From the NCBI RefSeq assembly GCF_036895565.1, contig NZ_CP145904.1, positions 2,480,001 to 2,544,000 of the forward strand: DNA of 64,000 nucleotides. The letters run 5' to 3'. The translations under genes were made by a program, and so were the position numbers. Shown here piece after piece: positions 36,090 to 44,065 of the stretch. The notes beneath the pieces are model-generated. The model saw only the letters and a list, made by a program, of their open reading frames with translations. It did not search any database and was not told the origin of the DNA. Numbering within the stretch: the first letter of the stretch is position 1; each line of letters begins with the position of its first letter. The stretch comes from Flavobacterium sp. KS-LB2 (GTDB taxonomy: Bacteria > Bacteroidota > Bacteroidia > Flavobacteriales > Flavobacteriaceae).

Positions 36090-36584
36090 TTCAATATCGG
36101 TTATAATCCTTCAATAAAATTTCAAATTATAGTAGGACATCAAAATGCATTATTCCTAAATTTTAGAAATTGAAATTGAAAAAAATATAGCAACATTCCC
36201 ATCAAAACGATGGATTAAAAACCAACATTTATAATATCCAAAACATTCTTCCTGATTAAGGTTTATTACACTACAAAATCGTAGCTCTCTAAAAATACTT
36301 TGTGAGATTCCAAAAAAAGAACCGCCGAATCCTGCAAATGATGTTAAAAAAAACACAAATTTAACGATTGTTGATCTTTAAAACGAGTAGAGAATACCTA
36401 TATCCTAAAAAAAATCTATTTTTAAAGTATTAATAATCAAAACTAAATCTATTAAATTGGTTTTATTTTTTGGAGAAAAACTGCTAAATTCATTCGTTTA
36501 TAATAAAAAATAAAGATTTCAAGAATGGTAAAAAATGAATTTCAAAGCAACCTTTTTATATCTTTACTTTAAACAAAACTATTT
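36090..36584. other. Non-coding gap upstream of pyrF and the AraC-type gene
   Basis: Contains TATGTTTG and TAATTTTG (minus strand, 36072-36087), both -7-like boxes suited to pyrF, but the -33 box is at an imperfect distance. A 66-codon minus-strand frame (36156-36356) has no coding character. Nothing else is recognised. Confidence 0.4.
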
Positions 36585-37148
36585 ATGAAAGTATATTTGA
36601 AATTTGATTATGCCCAACTGACAAAAAAAATTGTTCAGGAAAAACTATCTGAATTAGGATATAAATTTAATACTATTGGGTTTGGTGAATTTAATTTTTT
36701 AGAAAAAGTACCGTCTGAAAAACTTGCAGAAATTACCGCAATTTTTAAAGAATATGGAATAGAAATAGTGGAGAACCAAAAAAGTGTTTTGGTTCAAAAA
36801 ATAAAAGACACCATAGTTGAGATGGTTAATAGTGACAGAGCCCTAAATATCAAAAGTTCCGTTTATATTGCAGATAAATTAAATCTTAGTTACGCGTATT
36901 TATCTAATATTTTTTCAGAAGTTACTTATACCTCTATTGAAAACTTTATCATTATTCAGAAAATAGAATTAGCCAAACAACTTATGACTACTACCTCCCT
37001 TAATTTAACTGAAATTTCTATTCAACTGAATTATTCTAGTGTAGCACATTTAAGTACGCAATTCAAGCATAACACTGGAATGACACCTTCAGCTTTCCAG
37101 AAAATTATTTCAAAAAGAAGAGAATTATCCAATAAAAACAACAATTAA
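36585..37148 (+). CDS. AraC-type helix-turn-helix regulator
   Basis: 187 residues. The C-terminal 100 form a double helix-turn-helix of the AraC family: I-A-D-K-L-N-L-S-Y-A-Y-L-S-N-I-F-S near 96, and T-E-I-S-I-Q-L-N-Y-S-S-V-A-H-L-S-T-Q-F-K near 142, ending G-M-T-P-S-A-F-Q. The N-terminal 65 residues form a small alpha/beta domain (M-K-V-Y-L-K-F-D-Y) without a recognisable ligand pocket. This layout, a short N-domain plus AraC HTH followed by a response regulator and a kinase gene, is common in flavobacteria. It starts a three-gene set with the genes at 37160 and 37608. Confidence 0.85.
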   Translation: MKVYLKFDYAQLTKKIVQEKLSELGYKFNTIGFGEFNFLEKVPSEKLAEITAIFKEYGIEIVENQKSVLVQKIKDTIVEMVNSDRALNIKSSVYIADKLNLSYAYLSNIFSEVTYTSIENFIIIQKIELAKQLMTTTSLNLTEISIQLNYSSVAHLSTQFKHNTGMTPSAFQKIISKRRELSNKNNN

Positions 37149-37159
37149 ACCAATAGTAT

Positions 37160-37606
37160 ATGACTACTGATTTTATAAATATTTGCCTTGCAGACGATGA
37201 CGAAGATGATAGATTATTTTTTACTGACGCTTTTGATGAATTAAAAATCAATACCAAAGTAAGTACCTTTAACGATGGTGTCGAATTGATGGATTATCTA
37301 AACCATGAAGATTCTATATTGCCTAACGTATTGTTTTTAGATTTGAACATGCCTAAAAAAAATGGCGTTGAATGTTTATTAGAAATCAAAAAAAATCAAA
37401 AACTAAATGATATTGCCATTGCGATTTATTCAACCTCATCGTCTGAGGAGCATATTGAAGAAACCTTTGTAAATGGTGCGAATATTTACATCAAGAAACC
37501 AAATGATTTTGAGGATTTAAAAAGGGTACTTTCAGAAGTGGTGACCATAAATTGGCAATACCATACTTCCGGACTCAATAAAGATAATTTTTTAATGAGA
37601 ATGTAA
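37160..37606 (+). CDS. Single-domain response regulator
   Basis: 148 residues consisting only of a receiver domain. The acidic pocket is D-D-D-E-D-D at about 12-17, the phosphoacceptor Asp is in V-L-F-L-D-L-N-M-P near 56, the Ser/Thr switch is S-T-S-S near 92, and the conserved Lys is in I-Y-I-K-K-P near 114. There is no output domain. It begins 11 bases after the AraC gene and ends 1 base before the sensor kinase ATG, so the three are one operon. It probably relays phosphate from the kinase to another partner, or controls the kinase, as Rcp1-like regulators do. Confidence 0.93.
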   Translation: MTTDFINICLADDDEDDRLFFTDAFDELKINTKVSTFNDGVELMDYLNHEDSILPNVLFLDLNMPKKNGVECLLEIKKNQKLNDIAIAIYSTSSSEEHIEETFVNGANIYIKKPNDFEDLKRVLSEVVTINWQYHTSGLNKDNFLMRM

Positions 37607-37607
37607 A

Positions 37608-39392
37608 ATGAAATATATTCAACTTCACAAATCACCTCTTTTTTTAAAAATAATTTTTATCATCTCGGTAGCAATTATTTTTTTTATTGGCGGGATTACT
37701 TTCAAGCACATTACGGTTTTAAAAAAATCGTCTGTCTGGGTGAGTAATAGCCACGAGGTGAATGCTGAACTTGAACGACTCATTTCTTCCATAAAAGATG
37801 CCGAAACGGGCCAAAGAGGCTATCTCTTGACCAATGATAAAAACTTCCTCAAACCGTATCATCGTTCAAAAGACTTAGTGAAAAAATCATTTGCAAGAGT
37901 GAGTAACCTGACTGCTAATAGCAGAACGCAACAAAGCAATCTAAAAAAACTTTTGTATTACATTAACAAAAGACAAAACTACCTTTCTAAGTCTCTTTAT
38001 CTGGTTGAACATGAAAATTATGACAAAAAGATTTTAACGCATAATTTAATCATTGGTAAGCAAACCATGGATTCTATTCGCCTTAAAATAGAAGACATGA
38101 TGATCACCCAACAGAAACTTTTAAAAAATAGGCAAAACGACTATGAGTTAACGATGAATTATACTCCGTTATTGATTTATTTCACGCTCCTAATAACCTT
38201 GATTCTAATTACGGTCGCATTTATAAAAATGAATAGGGATTTAGTGTTGCTAAAAATAACAATCGATACGCTTTCTGTAGCTAATGAAGCTAGTAAACAT
38301 GCTGAAGTAGTAGGTGGTTTTGGAGGGTGGCAGTTCAATTTTGAAAAAAACATTTATACTTTCTCCGACAATGAATATCGATTATTGGGTTGTGAACCGC
38401 AATCTTTTGTAGCGAGTTTAGAGGCATATTTAAACTTCATCCATCCAGAAGATTTAGAATTTGTAATCGAAAACACAAAAAGCATTCTTACTGCTAATGA
38501 CCTTGCTCCTTTTACATACCGTATTATTAGAAAAGATGGCGAGATCAGATATTTCAGAACATTAGGTAGAATTGTTACGGTTGCTTCTGGGGACAAAACT
38601 TTTATAGGAACCACGAGCGATGTTACGGAAGAAGTGTATGCTCAAAAAATCATAGAAGACCGCAATAGGGAGTTAGAAAGTAACAATAAAGAACTCACCG
38701 CATTCAATTACATTGCCAGTCATGATTTACAAGAACCTTTGCGCAAAATAGAAACTTTTCTTTCTCGATTAGTCAGTAAAGATTATGAAAATTTATCGAA
38801 AGCGGGACAACAATACGTGTCCAGCATTCAATCCTCTGCAAACAGAATGCGAATTCTAATTCAGGATTTATTACAATTTTCAAGAACAAATAAAGCGGAA
38901 AAAGCTTTTGAAGAAACCGATTTAAATTATTTGTTGGAAAATGCAAAACAAGAATTAGCCCAAATTATTGAAGAGAAAAAAGCCATTATAGAAGCTAATG
39001 AATTGCCCGTTTTATGTGTAATTCCGTTCCAAATTCAACAGTTGTTTATTAATTTAATCAACAACTCTTTAAAATACAGCAAAGAAGATTCAATTCCTAT
39101 TATCAAAATCAATTGTTCGACAATTATTGCTAATGACGAGGAATTTTTAGCGCAAAGCAATACCAAATATCACAAAATCACCGTATCAGATAATGGAATT
39201 GGTTTTGAGCAAGAATATGCTAAAAAAATATTCATTCTCTTCAATCGCCTTCACAACAAAAACGAGTACGAAGGAACTGGAATTGGACTCGCTATTTGTA
39301 AAAAAATAGTTGAAAACCACAAGGGATTTATCTTTGCCAAAGGAGTCTCTAATGAAGGAGCAACTTTTATTATTTATCTTCCTGCTAGTTAA
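37608..39392 (+). CDS. Sensor histidine kinase with CHASE3 and PAS domains
   Basis: 594 residues. Two membrane helices (about 12-34 and 182-204) bracket a CHASE3-type extracytoplasmic helical domain (D-A-E-T-G-Q-R-G-Y-L-L-T near 64). A PAS domain follows (about 225-340, F-I-H-P-E-D and T-Y-R-I-I-R-K-D-G). Then comes a HisKA domain with the phospho-accepting His in N-Y-I-A-S-H-D-L-Q-E-P-L-R-K near 366-378, and a HATPase domain with N box L-I-N-N-S-L-K-Y-S, G1 box D-N-G-I-G-F and G2 box G-T-G-I-G-L-A-I. It phosphorylates itself and likely the response regulator encoded immediately upstream. The operon of small envelope genes starting at 39720 could be its regulon. Confidence 0.93.
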   Translation: MKYIQLHKSPLFLKIIFIISVAIIFFIGGITFKHITVLKKSSVWVSNSHEVNAELERLISSIKDAETGQRGYLLTNDKNFLKPYHRSKDLVKKSFARVSNLTANSRTQQSNLKKLLYYINKRQNYLSKSLYLVEHENYDKKILTHNLIIGKQTMDSIRLKIEDMMITQQKLLKNRQNDYELTMNYTPLLIYFTLLITLILITVAFIKMNRDLVLLKITIDTLSVANEASKHAEVVGGFGGWQFNFEKNIYTFSDNEYRLLGCEPQSFVASLEAYLNFIHPEDLEFVIENTKSILTANDLAPFTYRIIRKDGEIRYFRTLGRIVTVASGDKTFIGTTSDVTEEVYAQKIIEDRNRELESNNKELTAFNYIASHDLQEPLRKIETFLSRLVSKDYENLSKAGQQYVSSIQSSANRMRILIQDLLQFSRTNKAEKAFEETDLNYLLENAKQELAQIIEEKKAIIEANELPVLCVIPFQIQQLFINLINNSLKYSKEDSIPIIKINCSTIIANDEEFLAQSNTKYHKITVSDNGIGFEQEYAKKIFILFNRLHNKNEYEGTGIGLAICKKIVENHKGFIFAKGVSNEGATFIIYLPAS

Positions 39393-39719
39393 ACTGCACT
39401 AATAGAGAGAAGATATTCACTTCAACAAATAGTCATATTATTGCCAATCTTATCGCTTTAAAAAATAGTATTTCCCAAATCAAACACTACTTTTTCAAAA
39501 GGAAATAGTGCTACTTAAAACGCAAAAGCAATTACTTCGAGTCTATCAATACTTTTTAGATAAAAACGATTGTATGTAACCAATCGTCTTGGGAAATTCT
39601 CTATTTTTTCAAGTCCATATTAAAATTCTGTAATAATATTTGAAATTTATGTAACACGCAGTAATAACAACCATCGCATCTTTGTAAAACTAAAATAAAC
39701 AATTAAAAAATAGCCAAAG
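39393..39719. other. Non-coding gap before the envelope-stress gene run
   Basis: No gene. A small stem (ACGATTG/CAATCGT, about 39566-39587) and a TTTCCCAA/TTGGGAAA pair are present. CATCTTTG (39677-39684) resembles a -7 box but has no good -33 partner. Confidence 0.35.
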
Positions 39720-40358
39720 ATGAAAAATTTAAAGAGAATATTAGCGGTTGTTATAGTAACATTAGGAGCAACAAATGCAATTCAAGCACAAGAAACTGGA
39801 GCTTCATTAGGAATAAAAGGAGGCCTGAATATGTCAAACTTATATACCGAAGATGTGGATGATGAGAATGTTCTAGCTGGTTTCAACATTGGTTTGTTTG
39901 CACAACTTCCAATATCTTCAAGCTTGTCTTTACAACCAGAAGTTAGTTTTACTACTAAAGGAGCAGAATTACAATACAACAACGCATTTGCTGAAGGTAC
40001 AGGGAAATTTAGACTGAACTATATTGAAGTTCCTTTATTATTGAAGGCCAATCTTACTAAGAATTTCAATATTCACTTCGGCCCATACGCCGCTTTTTTA
40101 GTTAACTCAAAAATCACCAACGAATCTGCAGATGGATCTTACAACTTTGAAGAAAATGTTGATGAAGATGATTTGAATAAATTTGATTATGGTTTAGCTG
40201 CTGGAATTGGATTTGATTTTGACAGTTTTGGAATAGGTGCCAGATACAATTACGGATTAAACACAGTGGGAAAGGAAAGAACAGTTCTTGGACAAACGTA
40301 CACGTTCCCAGATTCTAAAAACAGTGTTTTAAGTGTGTACGCAGCTATAAAACTTTAA
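39720..40358 (+). CDS. Outer-membrane beta-barrel protein (PorT-like fold)
   Basis: 212 residues with a signal peptide ending near I-Q-A-Q (residue 23). The mature part alternates amphipathic strands with G-L-K-G-G-L-N-M-S-N-L-Y (after the typical S-x-G-I-K-G-G-x-N start of outer membrane beta-barrel domains), L-Q-P-E-V-S-F-T-T-K-G-A near 75, Y-I-E-V-P-L-L-L-K near 100, and a terminal strand ending S-V-L-S-V-Y-A-A-I-K-L. It is predicted to form an eight-strand barrel in the outer membrane; function unknown. It heads the run of small envelope genes at 39720-42372. Confidence 0.88.
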   Translation: MKNLKRILAVVIVTLGATNAIQAQETGASLGIKGGLNMSNLYTEDVDDENVLAGFNIGLFAQLPISSSLSLQPEVSFTTKGAELQYNNAFAEGTGKFRLNYIEVPLLLKANLTKNFNIHFGPYAAFLVNSKITNESADGSYNFEENVDEDDLNKFDYGLAAGIGFDFDSFGIGARYNYGLNTVGKERTVLGQTYTFPDSKNSVLSVYAAIKL

Positions 40359-40384
40359 TATTAAACTAACTCAATACATACCTC

Positions 40385-40528
40385 ATGTCAAATCTATTAT
40401 ACATAGTCGCAGTTGTTCTAGTTGTACTCTGGGCGTTGGGATTCTTTGTTTACAGCATCGGTAGCATCATTCATGTTTTATTGGTAATAGCAGTAATCGC
40501 TATTTTATTACGAGTGATAAAAGGATAA
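40385..40528 (+). CDS. lmo0937-type small membrane protein
   Basis: 47 residues: M-S-N-L-L-Y-I-V-A-V-V-L-V-V-L-W-A-L-G-F, then F-V-Y-S-I-G-S-I-I-H-V-L-L-V-I-A-V-I, ending L-L-R-V-I-K-G. Two hydrophobic helices with a conserved W-A-L-G-F and H-x-L-L-V-I are the pattern of the lmo0937 family. Such peptides are often stress-induced and lie beside YtxH and CsbD genes in flavobacteria, as here (YtxH 27 bases downstream). Role unknown. Confidence 0.85.
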   Translation: MSNLLYIVAVVLVVLWALGFFVYSIGSIIHVLLVIAVIAILLRVIKG

Positions 40529-40555
40529 AAAAATAAATCTAAAAAAAGTAAAATC

Positions 40556-40852
40556 ATGAAAAACAATAATATAGCAGTAGGATTGCTTGGAGGTTTAGCA
40601 GTAGGGACAGTTTTAGGAATACTATTTGCTCCAGCAAAAGGATGTGAAACTAGAAAAAAAATCGTTGACAAAAGCGCTGATTTGGCAACCTCACTCAAAG
40701 ATTCTTCGAGTAAATTATCAAGTGTCATTTCTGAAACCATTAATAATTTCAAAAATGAATCCCAACAGTTATTAGGAAATTCAAAAGAGGTTATAAAAGC
40801 AGAAATAGCCAATACGGACAACTTGAAAAACATGAATAAGCCAATGGTCTAA
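40556..40852 (+). CDS. YtxH domain protein
   Basis: 98 residues. A hydrophobic glycine-rich N-terminus (G-L-L-G-G-L-A-V-G-T-V-L-G-I-L-F-A-P) followed by the Y-t-x-H signature A-P-A-K-G-C-E-T-R-K-K-I near 27, then an amphipathic helix rich in S, K and D. The Bacillus YtxH is a general-stress protein of the sigma-B regulon; the molecular role is unknown. It is part of the run 39720-41817. Confidence 0.85.
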   Translation: MKNNNIAVGLLGGLAVGTVLGILFAPAKGCETRKKIVDKSADLATSLKDSSSKLSSVISETINNFKNESQQLLGNSKEVIKAEIANTDNLKNMNKPMV

Positions 40853-40923
40853 AGGCAACTCCCATGAAACGGAAAGTGTTTTAGAAAATTATTTAAAAAA
40901 TAGAATACTCAAAATATATCATT

Positions 40924-41460
40924 ATGGAAAATACATTCAATATCAAAACAGTATTTACTACGTTAGCTATTGTATTAGGAATAGCGACGACAAACGCGCA
41001 AGAGGTACAAAATTATGATCAAGGATTTCGTCTTGGATTTGGTATCAACGCAGGACTTCCTCTTGACAATCCGTACGATTTCAGTTTGGGTGCCGATGCA
41101 AGACTCCAATACGATTTATCTAAAAAATATTCGTTAACTCTAACCACAGGATTCAGTAATATGTTTGTGTCAGGTGATAACAATGATTTGGGTTATATTC
41201 CTGCCAAAGCTGGTTTCAAAGCTTTTGTACTCAAAGACCAATTGTATTTAATGGGAGAAGTAGGTGCCGCATTTGCAGTGACAAATGAATATAATAAAAC
41301 CTCTTTATTGTTAAGTCCAGCAATTGGATATGCTACTGAAAAAATAGACATCAGTTTAAGATACGAACATTTTAATGACTTTCCTGTAATTAAAAATGAC
41401 GTTGTCAAAGATGGTTTAGGACAACTATCTCTTCGAATTGCGTATGGTTTCAAATTGTAA
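40924..41460 (+). CDS. Outer-membrane beta-barrel protein
   Basis: 178 residues with a signal peptide ending near T-N-A-Q. The mature part starts with F-R-L-G-F-G-I-N-A-G-L-P and has amphipathic strands (A-R-L-Q-Y-D-L-S; Y-S-L-T-L-T-T-G-F-S-N; I-P-A-K-A-G-F-K; I-D-I-S-L-R-Y-E-H-F) with a C-terminal strand L-S-L-R-I-A-Y-G-F-K-L. Predicted small porin-like barrel of unknown function, probably cotranscribed with the lipoprotein gene 12 bases downstream. Confidence 0.85.
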   Translation: MENTFNIKTVFTTLAIVLGIATTNAQEVQNYDQGFRLGFGINAGLPLDNPYDFSLGADARLQYDLSKKYSLTLTTGFSNMFVSGDNNDLGYIPAKAGFKAFVLKDQLYLMGEVGAAFAVTNEYNKTSLLLSPAIGYATEKIDISLRYEHFNDFPVIKNDVVKDGLGQLSLRIAYGFKL

Positions 41461-41472
41461 CATAAATCTAAA

Positions 41473-41817
41473 ATGAAAAATTCAATACTACTATATGTTT
41501 TTCTTTTCACAACAATCACTTTCACTTCTTGTCAAAGTGAACAAGAAAAAAAAGCCGAAATAGTTACTACTAAATATGTTCGCTTTATTGATTCCGTTAC
41601 AAATAAAACTACGGCCGATGCAGCTGCAAACTGGTCTATTATTGAAAAGCACTTTGAAAAACAAGCTACTGAACTTAATAGCACACTTGATGTTTTAGAA
41701 GATACTGCAGCATTTGATGCCAAAATCGATTCGGCGACAGCTAAATACGAAGCTTTTATGAATTCAATTCGGCGACAAAAAGGAATTCTTATTGAAGCAA
41801 ACCTTACAACACAATAA
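41473..41817 (+). CDS. Small lipoprotein of the envelope-stress run
   Basis: 114 residues. Signal M-K-N-S-I-L-L-Y-V-F-L-F-T-T-I-T-F-T-S-C with lipobox F-T-S-C (Cys20). The mature part is a helical, charged rod (V-T-T-K-Y-V-R-F-I-D-S-V then W-S-I-I-E-K-H-F-E-K-Q-A). It resembles DUF6565-type lipoproteins found in Bacteroidota beside YtxH genes, an assignment I make with caution. It follows the beta-barrel gene by 12 bases and ends the run before a strong terminator. Confidence 0.75.
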   Translation: MKNSILLYVFLFTTITFTSCQSEQEKKAEIVTTKYVRFIDSVTNKTTADAAANWSIIEKHFEKQATELNSTLDVLEDTAAFDAKIDSATAKYEAFMNSIRRQKGILIEANLTTQ

Positions 41818-41837
41818 AATAGGTTCGTTATTAAAAC

Positions 41838-41873
41838 AAAAAACCAGCGAAAAGTAATTTTCGCTGGTTTTTT
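41838..41873 (+). terminator. Terminator of the envelope-stress run
   Basis: AAACCAGCGAAAA (41841-41853) pairs with TTTTCGCTGGTTT (41858-41870), with A tract before and T tract after. Confidence 0.9.
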
Positions 41874-42102
41874 GTTTTGATAGCATCGCAATTCCATACA
41901 AAACCTGCCTTGCTGGCTTCAAAATCCGCAGACCAATAGATTAACAACACCGAACTAAAAACAGTATTGTTACTTAAAAATAAGTTGATTTTCAAACCAA
42001 TAGAAGTGAATTATACAAGAAAATTAAAAATTTATATAACAAATAAAATCCAAGGTCATCCCATCTTTGCAGTGTTAATAAAACAACGTAAAAATAAAAA
42101 AC

Positions 42103-42372
42103 ATGAAAAACTTTATCTTATCAGCATCTTTACTTGCAACAACAATTTTGTTTGCAAACACTAACGAAAAAATTGATCAAACTGTAATTTCAAAAAAACA
42201 AAAAATTGCAATCAGCCAATCAACAGACAAAACAGTTTATTTCTGGGAAGTAAACACGACTACAGGTTCAGCAAGTGGCTATGCATTGTCAGAAGCCCAA
42301 GCACTAAAAACAATCAAACTAATGGGTACAAGTGACTTGGTTACCTATAGAATAATTGAAGCCTACAAATAG
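42103..42372 (+). CDS. Small exported hypothetical protein
   Basis: 89 residues; signal peptide about 1-19 (L-L-A-T-T-I-L-F-A-N). The mature part contains V-Y-F-W-E-V-N-T-T-T-G-S-A-S-G-Y-A-L-S-E, a single beta-hairpin-like domain. No family recognised. It has its own upstream space (285 bases after the terminator at 41873) with a TTTG at 42066-42069 but no clear -7 box. A bidirectional terminator separates it from prfA. Confidence 0.6.
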   Translation: MKNFILSASLLATTILFANTNEKIDQTVISKKQKIAISQSTDKTVYFWEVNTTTGSASGYALSEAQALKTIKLMGTSDLVTYRIIEAYK

Positions 42373-42448
42373 TTTTCAAAAACTAAATATAGGCTTCAAT
42401 AGCTTATTTTTATAAAAATACATTTCCCTTTGAGGTCCCGAGTAATGC

Positions 42449-42480
42449 AAAAAAAAGTGAAACGAATTTCACTTTTTTTA
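42449..42480. terminator. Bidirectional terminator between the small exported gene and prfA
   Basis: AAAGTGAAA (42454-42462) pairs with TTTCACTTT (42467-42475) with A and T tracts on the two sides; convergent genes end at 42372 and 42482. Confidence 0.85.
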
Positions 42481-42481
42481 T

Positions 42482-43558
42482 TTAAAATACCTCGCTGGCT
42501 TCTTTCAGTTTCTCCATGTTGTTCACCAATTGCAATTCGTCAACAATTTTCTGAATGTCACCATTCATGATATTTCCTAAATCGTACAACGTCAAACCTA
42601 CACGGTGATCCGTTACACGACCTTGTGCGTAATTGTACGTACGAATTTTAGCCGAACGGTCACCAGAACTTACCTGAGACGTACGTTTCGTAGCATCTTC
42701 CGCTTGTTTTTTGGCTAATTCCTGCTCGTATAAACGGGAACGCAAAACGCCAAAAGCCTTATCTTTATTCTTGTGTTGTGATTTTTGATCCTGACATTGC
42801 GCCACTAATCCGGTTGGAATGTGCGTCAAACGAACCGCTGATTTGGTTGTATTTACGGATTGTCCACCAGGTCCTGACGAACAAAAGAAATCCACACGCA
42901 CATCGTTCATATCGATTTGAACATCAAATTCCTCTGCTTCTGGCAATACCATAACAGTCGCTGCTGATGTGTGCACACGTCCTTGCGTTTCCGTTTGCGG
43001 TACGCGTTGCACACGGTGAACACCCGCTTCAAACTTCAAAGTTCCGTACACATCTTCACCAGTAACTTCAAAAATCACCTCTTTGAAACCACCTGAAGTT
43101 CCTTCATTCATATCCACCACAGATGTTCTCCATCCTCTATTTTCACAATATTTCGTGTACATACGAAACAAATCCCCTGCAAAAATACTCGCTTCATCCC
43201 CACCCGTTCCGGCACGAATCTCCACCATAACATTTTTAGCATCTTCCGGGTCTTTAGGAATCAACATAAACTTGATTTCTTCCTCTAATTCCGGTAATCT
43301 TTCCTTTGCTTCTTCCAGTTGCATTTTCGCCATTTCGGTCATATCAGCGTCACTGTTATCAGCTATAATTTCGTTTGCTTCATCAATATTCGCCATCAAA
43401 ATAACGTATTCATCGCGCTTTTCGGCCAAAGCTTTTAAACTTTTGTACTCTTGATTCAATTGCACATAACGCTTCTGATCCGAGATTACATCCGGCTGAA
43501 TAATTAAATCCGAAATCTCGTCGAAACGTTGTTTTACTATTTGAAGTCTATCTAACAT
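42482..43558 (-). CDS. prfA: Peptide chain release factor 1
   Basis: Terminates translation at UAA and UAG. 358 residues from the ATG at 43558 ([15 protein letters not shown]); a slightly longer frame upstream overlaps the promoter. The catalytic G-G-Q sits in [12 protein letters not shown] near 222-233. An N-terminal coiled coil (about 5-110) precedes the D-P-E-D-A-K-N and [11 protein letters not shown] motifs of class I release factors. The stop-codon recognition tripeptide is of the P-x-T kind expected in this region but I did not place it exactly. A matching promoter lies at 43583-43613. Confidence 0.95.
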   Translation of the reverse strand: MLDRLQIVKQRFDEISDLIIQPDVISDQKRYVQLNQEYKSLKALAEKRDEYVILMANIDEANEIIADNSDADMTEMAKMQLEEAKERLPELEEEIKFMLIPKDPEDAKNVMVEIRAGTGGDEASIFAGDLFRMYTKYCENRGWRTSVVDMNEGTSGGFKEVIFEVTGEDVYGTLKFEAGVHRVQRVPQTETQGRVHTSAATVMVLPEAEEFDVQIDMNDVRVDFFCSSGPGGQSVNTTKSAVRLTHIPTGLVAQCQDQKSQHKNKDKAFGVLRSRLYEQELAKKQAEDATKRTSQVSSGDRSAKIRTYNYAQGRVTDHRVGLTLYDLGNIMNGDIQKIVDELQLVNNMEKLKEASEVF

Positions 43559-43582
43559 TTTCTTATTCCTTTTATTGGAGTG

Positions 43583-43613
43583 CAAAAATACGAAAAAACT
43601 ATTCAGTTTGCAA
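43583..43613 (-). promoter_or_regulatory. Promoter of prfA
   Basis: On the minus strand TTG (43613-43611), 20 bases, then TATTTTTG (43590-43583), matching the Bacteroidota consensus in the -7 box exactly. The -7 box lies 24 bases before the start codon chosen for prfA, which supports that start. Confidence 0.6.
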
Positions 43614-43735
43614 GGCTCGTTTTTGGCGTATTACTTATCAATTGATAACTTAAGGAACGCTAAGTCATCAGTAAAACAAATGGTACATGAGTAGAAACTT
43701 TAAACGTTAAACTTTTAAACAATTAAACTCTTTTT

Positions 43736-43827
43736 CAGGAGCTGTTTCCTGCTGTCATTCTAATCTTTTTTAATAAAACTTGCTTCGCATTTTATCAAAA
43801 AAGGATTTTCCCTTCCATCAGGGCTAG
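43736..43827 (-). repeat. Dispersed intergenic repeat, subfamily I (copy 4), left edge of the accessory island
   Basis: On the minus strand: TAGCCCTGATGGAAGGGAAA, ATCCTTTTTTGATAAAATGC paired with a matching TTTTATTAAAAAAGAT arm, then GACAGCAGGAAACAGCTCCT. The first and last blocks match the copy at 49061-49156. Just before it (43693-43730) lies another TTTAAAC-type repeat. Confidence 0.75.
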
Positions 43828-43874
43828 GCGTTTGGGTTAAACTAATTGTGTTTACGTTTTTCTATAATATTACT

Positions 43875-43967
43875 GAAACGAAAGAAGTTAGTTTTGAATT
43901 GAGATTTAAACTTGATAATTTTTTATCAGTATTTTCGGAAGAAAGTTATATATTTGAAAATAACTAA
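43875..43967 (+). pseudogene. C-terminal remnant of an unknown gene
   Basis: The frame ending at 43967 reads E-T-K-E-V-S-F-E-L-R-F-K-L-D-N-F-L-S-V-F and ends E-E-S-Y-I-F-E-N-N. This amphipathic, charged sequence looks like genuine coding sequence, but there is no start codon or domain upstream, where it runs into repeat copy 4. It is followed by a spacer ending in GTTAGCCGTAATG (44038-44050), like the spacers between the intact genes to the right. I read it as the tail of a lost cassette gene. Confidence 0.4.
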
Positions 43968-44065
43968 ACTCTGACATTTTTCAGACAAAGCGACCCGATT
44001 TAGGGGTGATAAGGCGAACATCGTCAGACCTTTTTAAAAGTTAGCCGTAATGATAAAAAACCAAA

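Noticed and set aside
36156..36356. 66-codon minus-strand frame upstream of pyrF
   Set aside because: Rich in F, S and C without a pattern of coding sequence, no promoter or ribosome-binding site, and no recognisable family.
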